Origin: Elusimicrobiaceae bacterium
GTDB lineage: Bacteria; Elusimicrobiota; Elusimicrobia; Elusimicrobiales; Elusimicrobiaceae
Direction: 5' to 3'
NCBI GenBank assembly: GCA_017961585.1
Contig: JAGCWX010000013.1
Coordinates: 1 to 64,000, forward strand
DNA: 64,000 nt
Below are positions 35,303 to 44,034 of the stretch, in pieces. A model generated the notes under the pieces. The model saw only the letters and a program-made list of their open reading frames with translations, was not told where the DNA came from and did not search any database. The stretch's first letter is position 1. The number at the start of each line of letters is the position of its first letter. The translations under genes and the position numbers were made by a program.

Positions 35303-36070
35303 ATGCTTACTACTGCTCCTACTCCCATTCATGTGCACATCAACGTCTTTGAAGGACCGATGGACTTGCTGTTGCACCTGATTAAAAAAGATAACCTAGA
35401 TATTTGCGACATTAACATCGCCGAGATTACCAACCAATATCTGGATTATTTGAACGTGATGAAGGAGCTGAATTTGGAAGTGGCCGGTGAGTTTTTGGTG
35501 ATGGCCAGTACGCTAATGCAAATTAAGGCCAAGACGCTGCTGCCTTCCCAGGCGCCCACTTCCGAGGACGAAGGCCCCAACCCCATGAAGGAATTGGTGG
35601 CTAAGCTGGTAGAATATCAAAAATACAAAGAGGCCAGCAAATATTTAAACGAAAAATTAGAAGAAAATAAAGACAAATTTTACCGTTCTGCCCCCATTTT
35701 TGACAATAACGAAAAAATGCTCAATTTGCAGCTTTTTGACTTGTTAGCCGCGGTGAAACGGGCGTTTGACCGCTTGGATGAACGCAAGCGTATTGAACTC
35801 TTGAAGGTAGAGGAATTTCCGATTGAGTCCAAAATGGAAAAAGTTGTCAATTTGTTTAAAGGGCGGGAATGGGTCCTTTTAGACGATATTTTTGTAGGGG
35901 AAACCAAAAAACGCGGGGTGATTACTTGCTTTATGGCGGTGCTGGAGCTGATGAAAATTAAAAAAATTATTGCCCGGCAAGACGAGCTGGAAGGTAGTAT
36001 CCGCATTTATTTAAACCCCGAAAATAAAGATAAAGATTTTAAAACCTTGATGCATGGCGACGCAGAATAA
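35303..36070 (+). CDS. scpA: Segregation and condensation protein A
   Basis: The kleisin subunit of the SMC-ScpAB condensin; 255 residues. The N-terminal block is FEGPMDLLLHLIKKDNLDI (near residue 12), followed by a helical middle and a C-terminal winged helix. It begins 2 nt after trpS and is followed by scpB after 14 nt. smc is not in the window. Confidence 0.94.
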   Translation: MLTTAPTPIHVHINVFEGPMDLLLHLIKKDNLDICDINIAEITNQYLDYLNVMKELNLEVAGEFLVMASTLMQIKAKTLLPSQAPTSEDEGPNPMKELVAKLVEYQKYKEASKYLNEKLEENKDKFYRSAPIFDNNEKMLNLQLFDLLAAVKRAFDRLDERKRIELLKVEEFPIESKMEKVVNLFKGREWVLLDDIFVGETKKRGVITCFMAVLELMKIKKIIARQDELEGSIRIYLNPENKDKDFKTLMHGDAE

Positions 36071-36084
36071 CGCCGGAGAATTTT

Positions 36085-36999
36085 ATGACCGAAGAATTAA
36101 ACGAAATGACTGCTCAACCTCAACCGCAACCTGCCGAACAACCCCAGCAGATGCCCGCGGCGGATGAGCCAGCCCCTACTTTGTTGCAAAGTGAAGATTT
36201 GCAAAAAATTATTGAAACGTTGCTTTTTATTACGGACCGGCCGGTAAAAGTATCGCGCCTGGTGGACGTGATTGAAAATACGACCGCCAAAGAAGTGCGT
36301 GAAGCTATTACCCGATTGCAAGATGATTACATGGTGCGCGGAAGTGCCGTGCAAATTTTAGAAATTGCCGGTGGTTACCAAATGTGCACCAAGCCGGAAT
36401 ATGGCCGCTGGGTGCGCCGTTTGTACAACGAAAAGATGACGACCCGCCTTTCCAACGCGGCTTTGGAAACGTTGGCGATTATTGCCTACAAGCAACCCCT
36501 TACTCGGGCGGAGATGGAAGCTATCCGCGGGGTGGATGTAGCCGGACCTTTGGAAAAACTTTTAGACCGCGGTTTGGTGCGTGTGGTAGGTCGCAAAGAT
36601 ACCATTGGCCACCCAATGGTGTATGGCACCACGGACGAATTTCTGCGAATGTTTGGCCTGAACAAAGTGGCCGAACTGCCGGACTTGCAAGTATTCGCCG
36701 CCAAGAATTTAGAAGATAAACAAGAAGATTTGCCCTTTGGCGAACCACTCCCACCGGTTGGGGCGCCACGTATTATTCCGATTGATGAATTGGAAGGGGA
36801 AGAAAAATTTGAAGCGCTAGACGCTTCCACCCCGGACCCATTTTTTAAACGTAACAGCTATAACCAGGGCGACTTGACGTTGCTGGAGGAGAATGAAACT
36901 TCATCCACTACAGGGTTTGAAACAGCGGAAGTTTCCGTTCCCCCGCAGCCAAGCCAAGAGCCCTCATCAGAAACTACTGCCAAGGAGGAAGAAAAATGA
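36085..36999 (+). CDS. scpB: Segregation and condensation protein B
   Basis: The dimeric winged-helix partner of ScpA; 304 residues. The conserved core lies at about 30-190 (IIETLLFITDRPVKVSRLVD, ALETLAIIAYKQPLTRAE, GHPMVYGTTDEFLRMFGL). A Gln/Pro-rich N-terminus and a 110-residue acidic Glu/Pro-rich tail are added beyond the usual length. Its stop overlaps the glgA start by 4 nt. Confidence 0.94.
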   Translation: MTEELNEMTAQPQPQPAEQPQQMPAADEPAPTLLQSEDLQKIIETLLFITDRPVKVSRLVDVIENTTAKEVREAITRLQDDYMVRGSAVQILEIAGGYQMCTKPEYGRWVRRLYNEKMTTRLSNAALETLAIIAYKQPLTRAEMEAIRGVDVAGPLEKLLDRGLVRVVGRKDTIGHPMVYGTTDEFLRMFGLNKVAELPDLQVFAAKNLEDKQEDLPFGEPLPPVGAPRIIPIDELEGEEKFEALDASTPDPFFKRNSYNQGDLTLLEENETSSTTGFETAEVSVPPQPSQEPSSETTAKEEEK

Positions 37000-38444
37000 A
37001 TATCGTTTTAGCCGCCAGTGAAGCGTTCCCGTTTTGTAAAACCGGGGGACTTGCCGATGTAGTAGGTGCTTTGTGCCAACAGTTCGCCGGACACAAGGGC
37101 AATAAAGTACTGTTGTTTTTGCCGCATTACCGCAATATTGTGCGGGTGTCTTCCCTTAAAATCGTACCCGGGGTTTATTTGATTCCCGTGGGAGATAAAA
37201 TTGAACAGGCCTCTTTGTCTTACATCAATTGGGGCAATGTGCTGGTGTTTTTTGTAAGCAACCGCAAATATTTTGATCGCCCGGATTTGTATCGTACCAA
37301 AGAAGGGGAATACCAGGACAATGACGAGCGGTTTATCTTCTTCAACCGGGCTGTACTGGAAGGGTGTAAATTTATTGGGTTCCGCCCGGATATTATCCAT
37401 TGTCACGATTGGCAAACCGGCCTTATCCCGGCCTATTTGAAAACGGTTTACAAGTTGGACGCTTTCTATACCCGCACGCGCTGTTTGTACACGGTACACA
37501 ATATTGCCTACCAAGGGCATTATTCTTATGCGGCTTTCCGCAAAGCGGGTTTCCACCCGGTGGATTATACCCCCGAAAAATTTGAATATTACGGCGGGAT
37601 TAGTTTCTTAAAGAGTGGGCTTGTATTTGCCGATAATATCAATACCGTAAGCCCCAATTACGCGCGCGAAATTCAAAACGACCCGGCCATGGGTTTTGGT
37701 TTGGACGGAGTTTTGCGGGCACGCAGCAAGAACTTCTGCGGTATTGTAAACGGCATTGATACGGATATATGGGACCCGGAAATTGACCCCGTGCTTTCGG
37801 TGGGTTATGATGCGGCAGAGGCCTCGCGCGGTAAATTAACCGCCAAACGCGCGTTGCAACAACAGTGCAAACTGACTCAAGATGACGATAAACCGATTAT
37901 AGGCATTGTGTCCCGTTTGGACTACCAAAAAGGGTTGGATGGAGTCATTGGACTCATTGAAAAATTACACAAACAAGTGCAATTTGTGATTTTGGGCCAG
38001 GGGGATCCCCTGTTGGAAAAGGCCTATCAAGGATTAGCCCGTGCCCATGCCGGAAGCGTAAGCTATAACAGCCGGTTAGATGAAGAATTGGCTCATAAAA
38101 TTTATGCCGGGGCAGATTTGTTGTTGATGCCTTCGCGCTTTGAACCGTGTGGGCTTTCGCAACTAATCGCTATGAAATACGGCACGTTGCCCATTGTATC
38201 CAAGGTGGGGGGATTAGTGGATACCGTGATTGGATTTGACGGGAAAAATGAAAATACCGCCACCGGGTTCTTTATTGAAACTTTTACGGAAAAAGGGCTC
38301 TACAATACCGTGGTTCGGGCTTTGCAAGTGTATAAAAACCGGGTACTGTGGGACCGATTAGTGCGCAGCGCAATGCGGCAAGACGTATCGTGGGATAAAT
38401 CGGCCCAGGCCTATTTGGATTTGTACCGCAAAACCGTAGCTTAG
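36996..38444 (+). CDS. glgA: Glycogen (starch) synthase, ADP-glucose type
   Basis: A GT5 glycosyltransferase extending alpha-1,4-glucan; 482 residues. ADP-glucose-binding KTGGLADVVGAL lies near residue 10, and the catalytic region has SRFEPCGLSQL near 380 (the retaining-GT Glu). It suggests storage glycogen, connected to the MalQ at 6704. Its coupling by a 4-nt overlap to scpB is unusual and probably only reflects operon packing. Confidence 0.95.
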   Translation: MNIVLAASEAFPFCKTGGLADVVGALCQQFAGHKGNKVLLFLPHYRNIVRVSSLKIVPGVYLIPVGDKIEQASLSYINWGNVLVFFVSNRKYFDRPDLYRTKEGEYQDNDERFIFFNRAVLEGCKFIGFRPDIIHCHDWQTGLIPAYLKTVYKLDAFYTRTRCLYTVHNIAYQGHYSYAAFRKAGFHPVDYTPEKFEYYGGISFLKSGLVFADNINTVSPNYAREIQNDPAMGFGLDGVLRARSKNFCGIVNGIDTDIWDPEIDPVLSVGYDAAEASRGKLTAKRALQQQCKLTQDDDKPIIGIVSRLDYQKGLDGVIGLIEKLHKQVQFVILGQGDPLLEKAYQGLARAHAGSVSYNSRLDEELAHKIYAGADLLLMPSRFEPCGLSQLIAMKYGTLPIVSKVGGLVDTVIGFDGKNENTATGFFIETFTEKGLYNTVVRALQVYKNRVLWDRLVRSAMRQDVSWDKSAQAYLDLYRKTVA

Positions 38445-38481
38445 TATCCCTTAGAAGGATAGCACCTGTAAGGAGAATAGG

Positions 38482-39264
38482 ATGGACGAACTTTTTGAAA
38501 CGGATGATAAAAAGAAAAAAGTACCTAAACAAATTGGGCACTTGTACCGTAAGTTGTTCTTACTGGTATTTGCCGTGGCGTTACTGGCCCAGGGGCTGGT
38601 GATAGTGGAAAAAACACTTACGGATTATTATGACCGCTTGGCAGATTCATTCAAAGTGATTTTAACCGTAGATGATACTGCCGATGATGTCACTTTGCAA
38701 CAATGGGGCCAAACCCTGAGCCAAAAGCAGGATATTACCAGCGTGCATTTGCTTTCTTCGGAAGATGCCTTGGCGGTGGTTCGTCATAAAAACCCACAGT
38801 TAGTAGATGCCCTGTTGGCGTTGGGGAAAAACCAAATGCCGGCTTATTTTGAAATTACTTTGGCGACCCCGGCCCTGAATAATATCCGTCCGTTTGTGGA
38901 TAATTTGGACGCTGAATATGAAAGCTTAACGCCGCACTATAATTTGGCCCAGGCCAAAATGCTCTTTTACACGGGGCTTTGTGCAAAATTGATCCGTTTG
39001 ATAGGGCTTTTGTCCCTGCTGGCTTTTTTGGCTTTTATGTTTTTGGTAGAAGCTGCCCCTTACCCGGCACCTCATGCTTGGCGGGGGGGTGTTTCCGGCA
39101 TATTAGCGGGCGTTGTAGGAGCATTGCTGATAGGCGGGATTATTTATCCTACCGGATTTTTGCAGGAAATGTTACCGTATTTGACTTCCTGGTCGCGGCA
39201 GGCCTTGCTGCTTGTATTTTGCGGATTACTAGGGTGGACCTTGGCAAAATGGCAAAAATTTTAG
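38482..39264 (+). CDS. ftsX: FtsX-like cell-division membrane protein (divergent)
   Basis: A 260-residue protein with one N-terminal membrane helix (27-47), an extracellular domain (about 50-165; VILTVDDTADDV, SVHLLSSEDALAVV, KNQMPAYFEITL match the FtsX pattern) and three more helices (about 170-190, 205-226, 235-256). The cytoplasmic loop between helices 2 and 3 is shortened and lacks the usual REIEVMRLVGA-like segment that contacts the ATPase FtsE. No ftsE is adjacent. Placed before an EnvC-like protein and CtpA it resembles the ftsEX-envC-ctpA order. Called on domain pattern and context. Confidence 0.75.
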   Translation: MDELFETDDKKKKVPKQIGHLYRKLFLLVFAVALLAQGLVIVEKTLTDYYDRLADSFKVILTVDDTADDVTLQQWGQTLSQKQDITSVHLLSSEDALAVVRHKNPQLVDALLALGKNQMPAYFEITLATPALNNIRPFVDNLDAEYESLTPHYNLAQAKMLFYTGLCAKLIRLIGLLSLLAFLAFMFLVEAAPYPAPHAWRGGVSGILAGVVGALLIGGIIYPTGFLQEMLPYLTSWSRQALLLVFCGLLGWTLAKWQKF

Positions 39265-40403
39265 GGATTTTAATGGGGCTAGTGATGTTGGCGTCTTCGG
39301 CCTATGCCGATGATGCCGCGCAGCGTAAGCAAGAACTGGCCCAACTAAAAAACCAAGCCCAACAAAAAGAACAAGAACTGAAAAAATACAGAGAACAAGA
39401 AAAGAAAATTTCCAAGGAAATTACCGATTTGCAAAATAAAAAAGCCGAAGCAGAAAAACGCAAAAACAAAGTGGAAATGGATTTATCGCTATTGGAACAA
39501 AATTTACTTTCTATTGAAGAGAAACGGACCGCCCTCTCGCGCAGTATGCCTATGTGGCAGGGACTCGCCTGGCAAGAGTTGGTGCACTACTATTTGGAGC
39601 CGGCCTGTGTATCCTGCCCGGAAGAACATCCCATTGATACGGAAATTTTTATTGACCGCATGCTGACACACAAGGCGGTATTTGCTCAAGCCCTGCAGAA
39701 AGAAAATCAAGACGCCCAGGAACGTTTAGCCGATTTTAGCCAACGAAATAAACAATTGCAGGCGGAAAGCTCTCAGCTTAAAAAGGAGCAGGCGGTCATC
39801 TCTCAATCCTTTCAGAAAAAACAGCAAGATTTGAATGTTACTAAACGTAAGGTGGACGGCGTACGTAAGGAAATTAATGAGCTTAATAAATCCGCCACTG
39901 AGTTAAATAAATTGTTGGCCTCTTTTGAGCAGAAACGCCAAAAAGCGGCAAAGGGCGGGACTTCGTCCAAAAAATCAACAGGCCCCAAGATTAACGTGCC
40001 GCCTCATTCGCTCCCGTGGCCTGTTACCGGTAAGGTAATCAGCCAATTTGGTAAAGAGTACCGGGCCGACTTAAATACTTGGATTTTTAGAGACGGTATT
40101 AAAATTGCCGCTACGCACGGTTCCCCGGTGCGGGCCAGCGCGGCCGGTAGTGTAATTTATGCAGGCCCCTTCCGTTCTTATGGGAATGTGGTGATTATAG
40201 ACCATGCAAAAGGATTTTTTACGATTTACGGTTTCTTAAATACGATACAAGTATCGGTAGGAGATTCGGTAGCACAACAAGGTACGGTAGGGACTGTGGG
40301 AAAAGACTCTCAAGCCACCTCAGGTACCGGGCAAAGTGCCGTATATTTTGAAATGAGACAGGGAACCACAGCGGTAGATCCGCTAGATTGGTTAAAAAAA
40401 TAG
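39249..40403 (+). CDS. envC: EnvC-like murein hydrolase activator with degenerate LytM domain
   Basis: A 384-residue protein with a signal peptide (MAKILGILMGLVMLASSAYA), a long coiled coil at about 22-240 and a LytM/M23 domain at about 253-384. All zinc ligands are lost: the H-x3-D site reads FRDGIK, the YAH position reads YGF, and HxH reads AVY before FE. This matches EnvC/NlpD-type amidase activators rather than active endopeptidases. The start at 39249 gives a good signal peptide and overlaps ftsX by 16 nt; the long frame upstream of it is ftsX read in another frame. Confidence 0.88.
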   Translation: MAKILGILMGLVMLASSAYADDAAQRKQELAQLKNQAQQKEQELKKYREQEKKISKEITDLQNKKAEAEKRKNKVEMDLSLLEQNLLSIEEKRTALSRSMPMWQGLAWQELVHYYLEPACVSCPEEHPIDTEIFIDRMLTHKAVFAQALQKENQDAQERLADFSQRNKQLQAESSQLKKEQAVISQSFQKKQQDLNVTKRKVDGVRKEINELNKSATELNKLLASFEQKRQKAAKGGTSSKKSTGPKINVPPHSLPWPVTGKVISQFGKEYRADLNTWIFRDGIKIAATHGSPVRASAAGSVIYAGPFRSYGNVVIIDHAKGFFTIYGFLNTIQVSVGDSVAQQGTVGTVGKDSQATSGTGQSAVYFEMRQGTTAVDPLDWLKK

Positions 40404-40410
40404 AGGGAAT

Positions 40411-41787
40411 ATGAAACATCAAAAATTAAATAAATGGATAGCTGGTGCAGCTGTATTATTTTTCTTAGGGACGTTGTTCCCTTATGCGTATGGCGCAGTG
40501 GATAGCAGTTTGAAAAAATTGCGTACGCTAGTTGACGTGTTGGAATTTGTAAAAGAAAACTATGTGGAAACAACCGACACAGACCAATTAGTTGCTGGGG
40601 CCATCAAAGGGGTGGTGAATGAGTTGGATGATTTTTCCTCTTATTTGGATCCGAAAGATTACAAAGAATTGAAAAATGAAACCGAAGGTGAATTTGGCGG
40701 CTTGGGGATGCGTTTGCAAAAAGTGGATGGGTTCATTACGGTAATGACCCCGATGCCCGGAACCCCGGCCTTTAAAGCCAACATTATGCCACAAGATCGT
40801 ATCTTGCGGGTGGACGATCAGGACGTGTCCGACATGAAATTAGACGAAGCGGTGAGCTTGATGCGTGGCAAAGTAGGTAGTAAAGTGAAATTGACGATTG
40901 CCCGCAAAGACGACCAAGGGGAATATCAAACCTTGCCGGATATTACCCTCAAACGTGCTACGATTGTGCCCGAAGTAGTATACTACCGTATGTTGCCGGA
41001 TCACATTGGCTATTTGTATTTGGTGGATTTTTCGGGCCACAGTACCGATGAGATGAAGAAAGCCCTGGCCGATTTAACCAAACAAGGCATGCGTGCCTTG
41101 GTACTTGATTTGCGTTTTAACCCGGGGGGACTGCTCAAAGGGGCAGTAGAGGTTTCTAAATTATTTTTGCCGGCGGATAAGATGATTGTCTATACCCAAG
41201 GCCGCAAACAGGAATATTATCAAGAATATAAAACAACGGATAATCCACTATATCCCGAAACCCCCATGGCGGTGCTGATCAACCAGGGTTCGGCCAGCGC
41301 CAGCGAAATTGTATCCGGCGCGTTGCAAGATAACCAGCGTGCGTTTGTAGTGGGGCAACGTTCCTTTGGTAAAGCCAGCGTACAACAAGTGTTGCCGCTT
41401 TCAGGTGGGGCTGGGTTGCGCTTGACTATTGCTAAATATTACACACCTTCCGGGCGGTTGATTCAACGCAATTATCGCGATAAATCCAAAACGGATGAGG
41501 GCGGAATTTTGCCGGATGTGGAAGTAATTGTAGCACCGGAAGAAGAGGCGAAAGTTTTCATGCAATACAATGACGTGGTCTATACCCCTGGGCAACCCGT
41601 AAAGGCCATGCAATTTACTGCCAAAGACCCGGTATTGGATAAAGCGGTAAAAATTTTATCGGGTAAAATAACGTTAGAAGATGCCAAAAAAGCTTCTCAA
41701 GAAGAAGCTGCGGCGCGTAAAGCTAAAAAAGAGAATAAAAAAGAAGATAAAAATGCCGGTGCTCAACCCGCTCAAAAGGCAAAATAG
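40411..41787 (+). CDS. ctpA: C-terminal processing peptidase (S41)
   Basis: A periplasmic Ser/Lys protease of 458 residues with an N-terminal signal/anchor (about 10-30), a PDZ domain (about 85-170; GGLGMRLQKV, GTPAFKANI) and the S41 catalytic domain with the Ser in GSASASEIV near 294 and the Lys in SFGKASVQQ near 320. The C-terminus is Lys/Glu/Ala-rich. It sits in a row with the FtsX- and EnvC-like genes, so it may trim envelope or division proteins. Confidence 0.94.
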   Translation: MKHQKLNKWIAGAAVLFFLGTLFPYAYGAVDSSLKKLRTLVDVLEFVKENYVETTDTDQLVAGAIKGVVNELDDFSSYLDPKDYKELKNETEGEFGGLGMRLQKVDGFITVMTPMPGTPAFKANIMPQDRILRVDDQDVSDMKLDEAVSLMRGKVGSKVKLTIARKDDQGEYQTLPDITLKRATIVPEVVYYRMLPDHIGYLYLVDFSGHSTDEMKKALADLTKQGMRALVLDLRFNPGGLLKGAVEVSKLFLPADKMIVYTQGRKQEYYQEYKTTDNPLYPETPMAVLINQGSASASEIVSGALQDNQRAFVVGQRSFGKASVQQVLPLSGGAGLRLTIAKYYTPSGRLIQRNYRDKSKTDEGGILPDVEVIVAPEEEAKVFMQYNDVVYTPGQPVKAMQFTAKDPVLDKAVKILSGKITLEDAKKASQEEAAARKAKKENKKEDKNAGAQPAQKAK

Positions 41788-41788
41788 A

Positions 41789-42808
41789 ATGAAAGAAAAT
41801 TTTACCATTTTGGGAATAGAATCCACGTGCGATGAAACCTCCGCCGCGGTACTTAAGGGAGGGAAGATTTTATTGTCCAATGTGATCTATTCTCAAATTG
41901 AGGAACACAAAAAGTATCACGGTGTTGTGCCTGAACTAGCCAGCCGAGCCCATGCCGCTAAAATTGCTACCGTCATTGAGGAGGCATTGCAAAAGCACCC
42001 CATTGATTGTGTTGCTTTTGCCAGCGGACCGGGGTTGCCCGGCGGGCTGATGGTTGGGCGCGTAGCCGCAGAAACATTAGCGGCTTATAAGCAAGTACCG
42101 TTGATAGGGGTAAACCATTTGGAAGGACACATCTTTGCGTGTGATTTTGAAAACGGTGAAGTAAAGAACCGCTTGCAGTTCCCGTTAGTAGCCCTGGTGG
42201 TATCGGGCGGTCATACGGAATTGTGGTACGTAAAAGGATACGGGCAATATAAAGTGCTTGGAAAAACACGTGATGACGCCGCCGGAGAAGCTTTTGATAA
42301 AGTGGCCAAGCTTTTAGGGCTTGCCTACCCGGGCGGGCCGCAAGTATCCAAGCAGGCACTTTTGGGCCGGCGGGATGCAATTGATTTCCCGCGGCCGCTT
42401 TTGCCGGGTACGTGGGAATTTTCCTTCAGCGGAATTAAAACCTCGGTAAGTTATTATTTGCGCGATCATCAAAATTTTAGTGTACCGGATGTATGCGCCA
42501 GTTTTGAACAAGCTATGGTGGATACATTGGTTACTAAAACGTTGTTGGCAGCTAAGAAATATAAGGTGCGTCATATTGCAGTGGGGGGCGGAGTGGCAGC
42601 CAATGCATTGCTGCGCCAAACCATGCAAGAACAAGCCGCGTTGCAAGGCAAAAACGTGTATTTTGTGGAACGCAAATTATCTTCGGACAATGCCGCTATG
42701 ATTGCATTGGCAGCTTATAAAAAGTTAGAATACGCCCAGCAAACCGGTACCAAGGTACAAGCTAACATAGATATTAACCCAAATATGAAAGTAAAGAGCT
42801 GGAGCTAA
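41789..42808 (+). CDS. tsaD: tRNA N6-adenosine threonylcarbamoyltransferase
   Basis: The enzyme that completes t6A37 in tRNAs reading ANN codons; 339 residues. The metal-binding HLEGH near 110 and VSGGHTEL near 137 are clear, as is ILGIESTCDETS at the start. The ATG at 41789 follows the ctpA stop by one base; an in-frame upstream start would translate ctpA in another frame. Confidence 0.96.
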   Translation: MKENFTILGIESTCDETSAAVLKGGKILLSNVIYSQIEEHKKYHGVVPELASRAHAAKIATVIEEALQKHPIDCVAFASGPGLPGGLMVGRVAAETLAAYKQVPLIGVNHLEGHIFACDFENGEVKNRLQFPLVALVVSGGHTELWYVKGYGQYKVLGKTRDDAAGEAFDKVAKLLGLAYPGGPQVSKQALLGRRDAIDFPRPLLPGTWEFSFSGIKTSVSYYLRDHQNFSVPDVCASFEQAMVDTLVTKTLLAAKKYKVRHIAVGGGVAANALLRQTMQEQAALQGKNVYFVERKLSSDNAAMIALAAYKKLEYAQQTGTKVQANIDINPNMKVKSWS

Positions 42809-42823
42809 GTTTAAGGAGTAAAT

Positions 42824-44032
42824 ATGATTGTGTGGGTCATGCCGGATGCCGGCGATAAAAGTAAAGAAACCTATAATGCTTTTCTATCTTTATTTAGGAA
42901 GGAAAATCCGCAGATCAATGTATCTATGCGTGTGTTTACGCGCAACGTGTTGTGGCGGCGGATGTTTACCATCAAAAATCCTACGCACGAGGAAGAAGTG
43001 CCGGATGTGATTCAAATCCCGCATTATTGGACGGCACTCTTGGTGCGGGAAGGCGTGGCGGAAAATTTATCTCAATTGGACCCGGGATTATCGCTTACTT
43101 CGTGTGTGAAAGCGTTGAAAAACCATTGTTATAAACCCGGTACGAAGGATATTTATTCCTATCCTTGGTGGTTTGATATCAGTGCGTTGCATTACCGCGA
43201 AGACCACCTGAAATTGGTAACCAATCACCCCGAGAAAGACCTCTCCACCTGGGAAGGATTCCTGAAAATTTGCGCGGCCTTGCGCGAAAGATTTCAAAAT
43301 GTTCCCGGATATTATCCGGTGCAAAATAGCGATTGGCGCGGTTCGCTTTCCATGCGCAGTGCATTGCCTTGCGTATGGGGAAGAGGGGTGGACTTGCTGA
43401 CGGCAGATTTTAAGCGCACCTCCGTAGCCACCAAAGCGTTTAAAGAAGGCATCCGCGATTATATCAACTTGGCGTTGGAAAACTACATGCCTATCTTGCG
43501 TGAGCGTGGCTCTTTGGGAACCATGGTTTCCGGGCAGGCCAGTTTAATGATTTCGCGCAAGCAAGGGGTCGGCACGTTTGATGCCCGGCGCGGCATCCCG
43601 GTGCGAACCTTGCCGGTCCCGTCCACGGGGGATACGCGGGCGGCCTATTTATCGGGCATGAATTTGTTTGTCAACGTGCGCTCTCAACATAAAAAAGAAG
43701 CACTTAGTTTTATTAAGTTTTGCGCCCGGCCCGAGGTGCAAGCTTATTTGGCACGGACCTTGGAAGTGTTCCCCGCGTTTGAAGATGCTGTGGAATTATT
43801 TGTGCTTTCTTCGCCTTCTAAACGTTTGCGTGCGTATGAAAATATTTTACCGCTGGCCAAAACGTTGCCGAATTTAACCATTACCGGCACAATTATGGAA
43901 ATTTTAAAGCGTATTTTAGCTGTATGTGCTACACAAATTGTGGAGGGGCGTTTTACGCAGGCCTCGCTGGACCGCGAGCTGGACCTGGCCGCCAAAGAAA
44001 TAGAATATTTGTTGTCTATTTATGAGGGATAA
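42824..44032 (+). CDS. Solute-binding-protein fold lacking a signal peptide (cytoplasmic)
   Basis: A 402-residue homologue of family 1 extracellular (maltose/sugar type) binding proteins. It begins directly with the mature-type N-terminus (IVWVMPDAGDKSKETYNAF), then VPDVIQIPHYWTALLVREGV, YPWWFDISALHYRED, and late blocks KKEALSFIKFCARPEVQAYL. AAGGAG lies 6 nt before the ATG and only 15 nt separate it from tsaD, so there is no room for a secretion signal. No ABC permease is nearby. The next gene, 2 nt downstream, is a GAF-GAF-GGDEF protein, which suggests an internal ligand sensor acting with it. Ligand unknown. Confidence 0.8.
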   Translation: MIVWVMPDAGDKSKETYNAFLSLFRKENPQINVSMRVFTRNVLWRRMFTIKNPTHEEEVPDVIQIPHYWTALLVREGVAENLSQLDPGLSLTSCVKALKNHCYKPGTKDIYSYPWWFDISALHYREDHLKLVTNHPEKDLSTWEGFLKICAALRERFQNVPGYYPVQNSDWRGSLSMRSALPCVWGRGVDLLTADFKRTSVATKAFKEGIRDYINLALENYMPILRERGSLGTMVSGQASLMISRKQGVGTFDARRGIPVRTLPVPSTGDTRAAYLSGMNLFVNVRSQHKKEALSFIKFCARPEVQAYLARTLEVFPAFEDAVELFVLSSPSKRLRAYENILPLAKTLPNLTITGTIMEILKRILAVCATQIVEGRFTQASLDRELDLAAKEIEYLLSIYEG

Positions 44033-44034
44033 TT

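Noticed and set aside
38979-39248. Extended N-terminus for the EnvC-like protein
   Set aside because: The frame upstream of 39249 is ftsX read out of frame and would remove the clear signal peptide.
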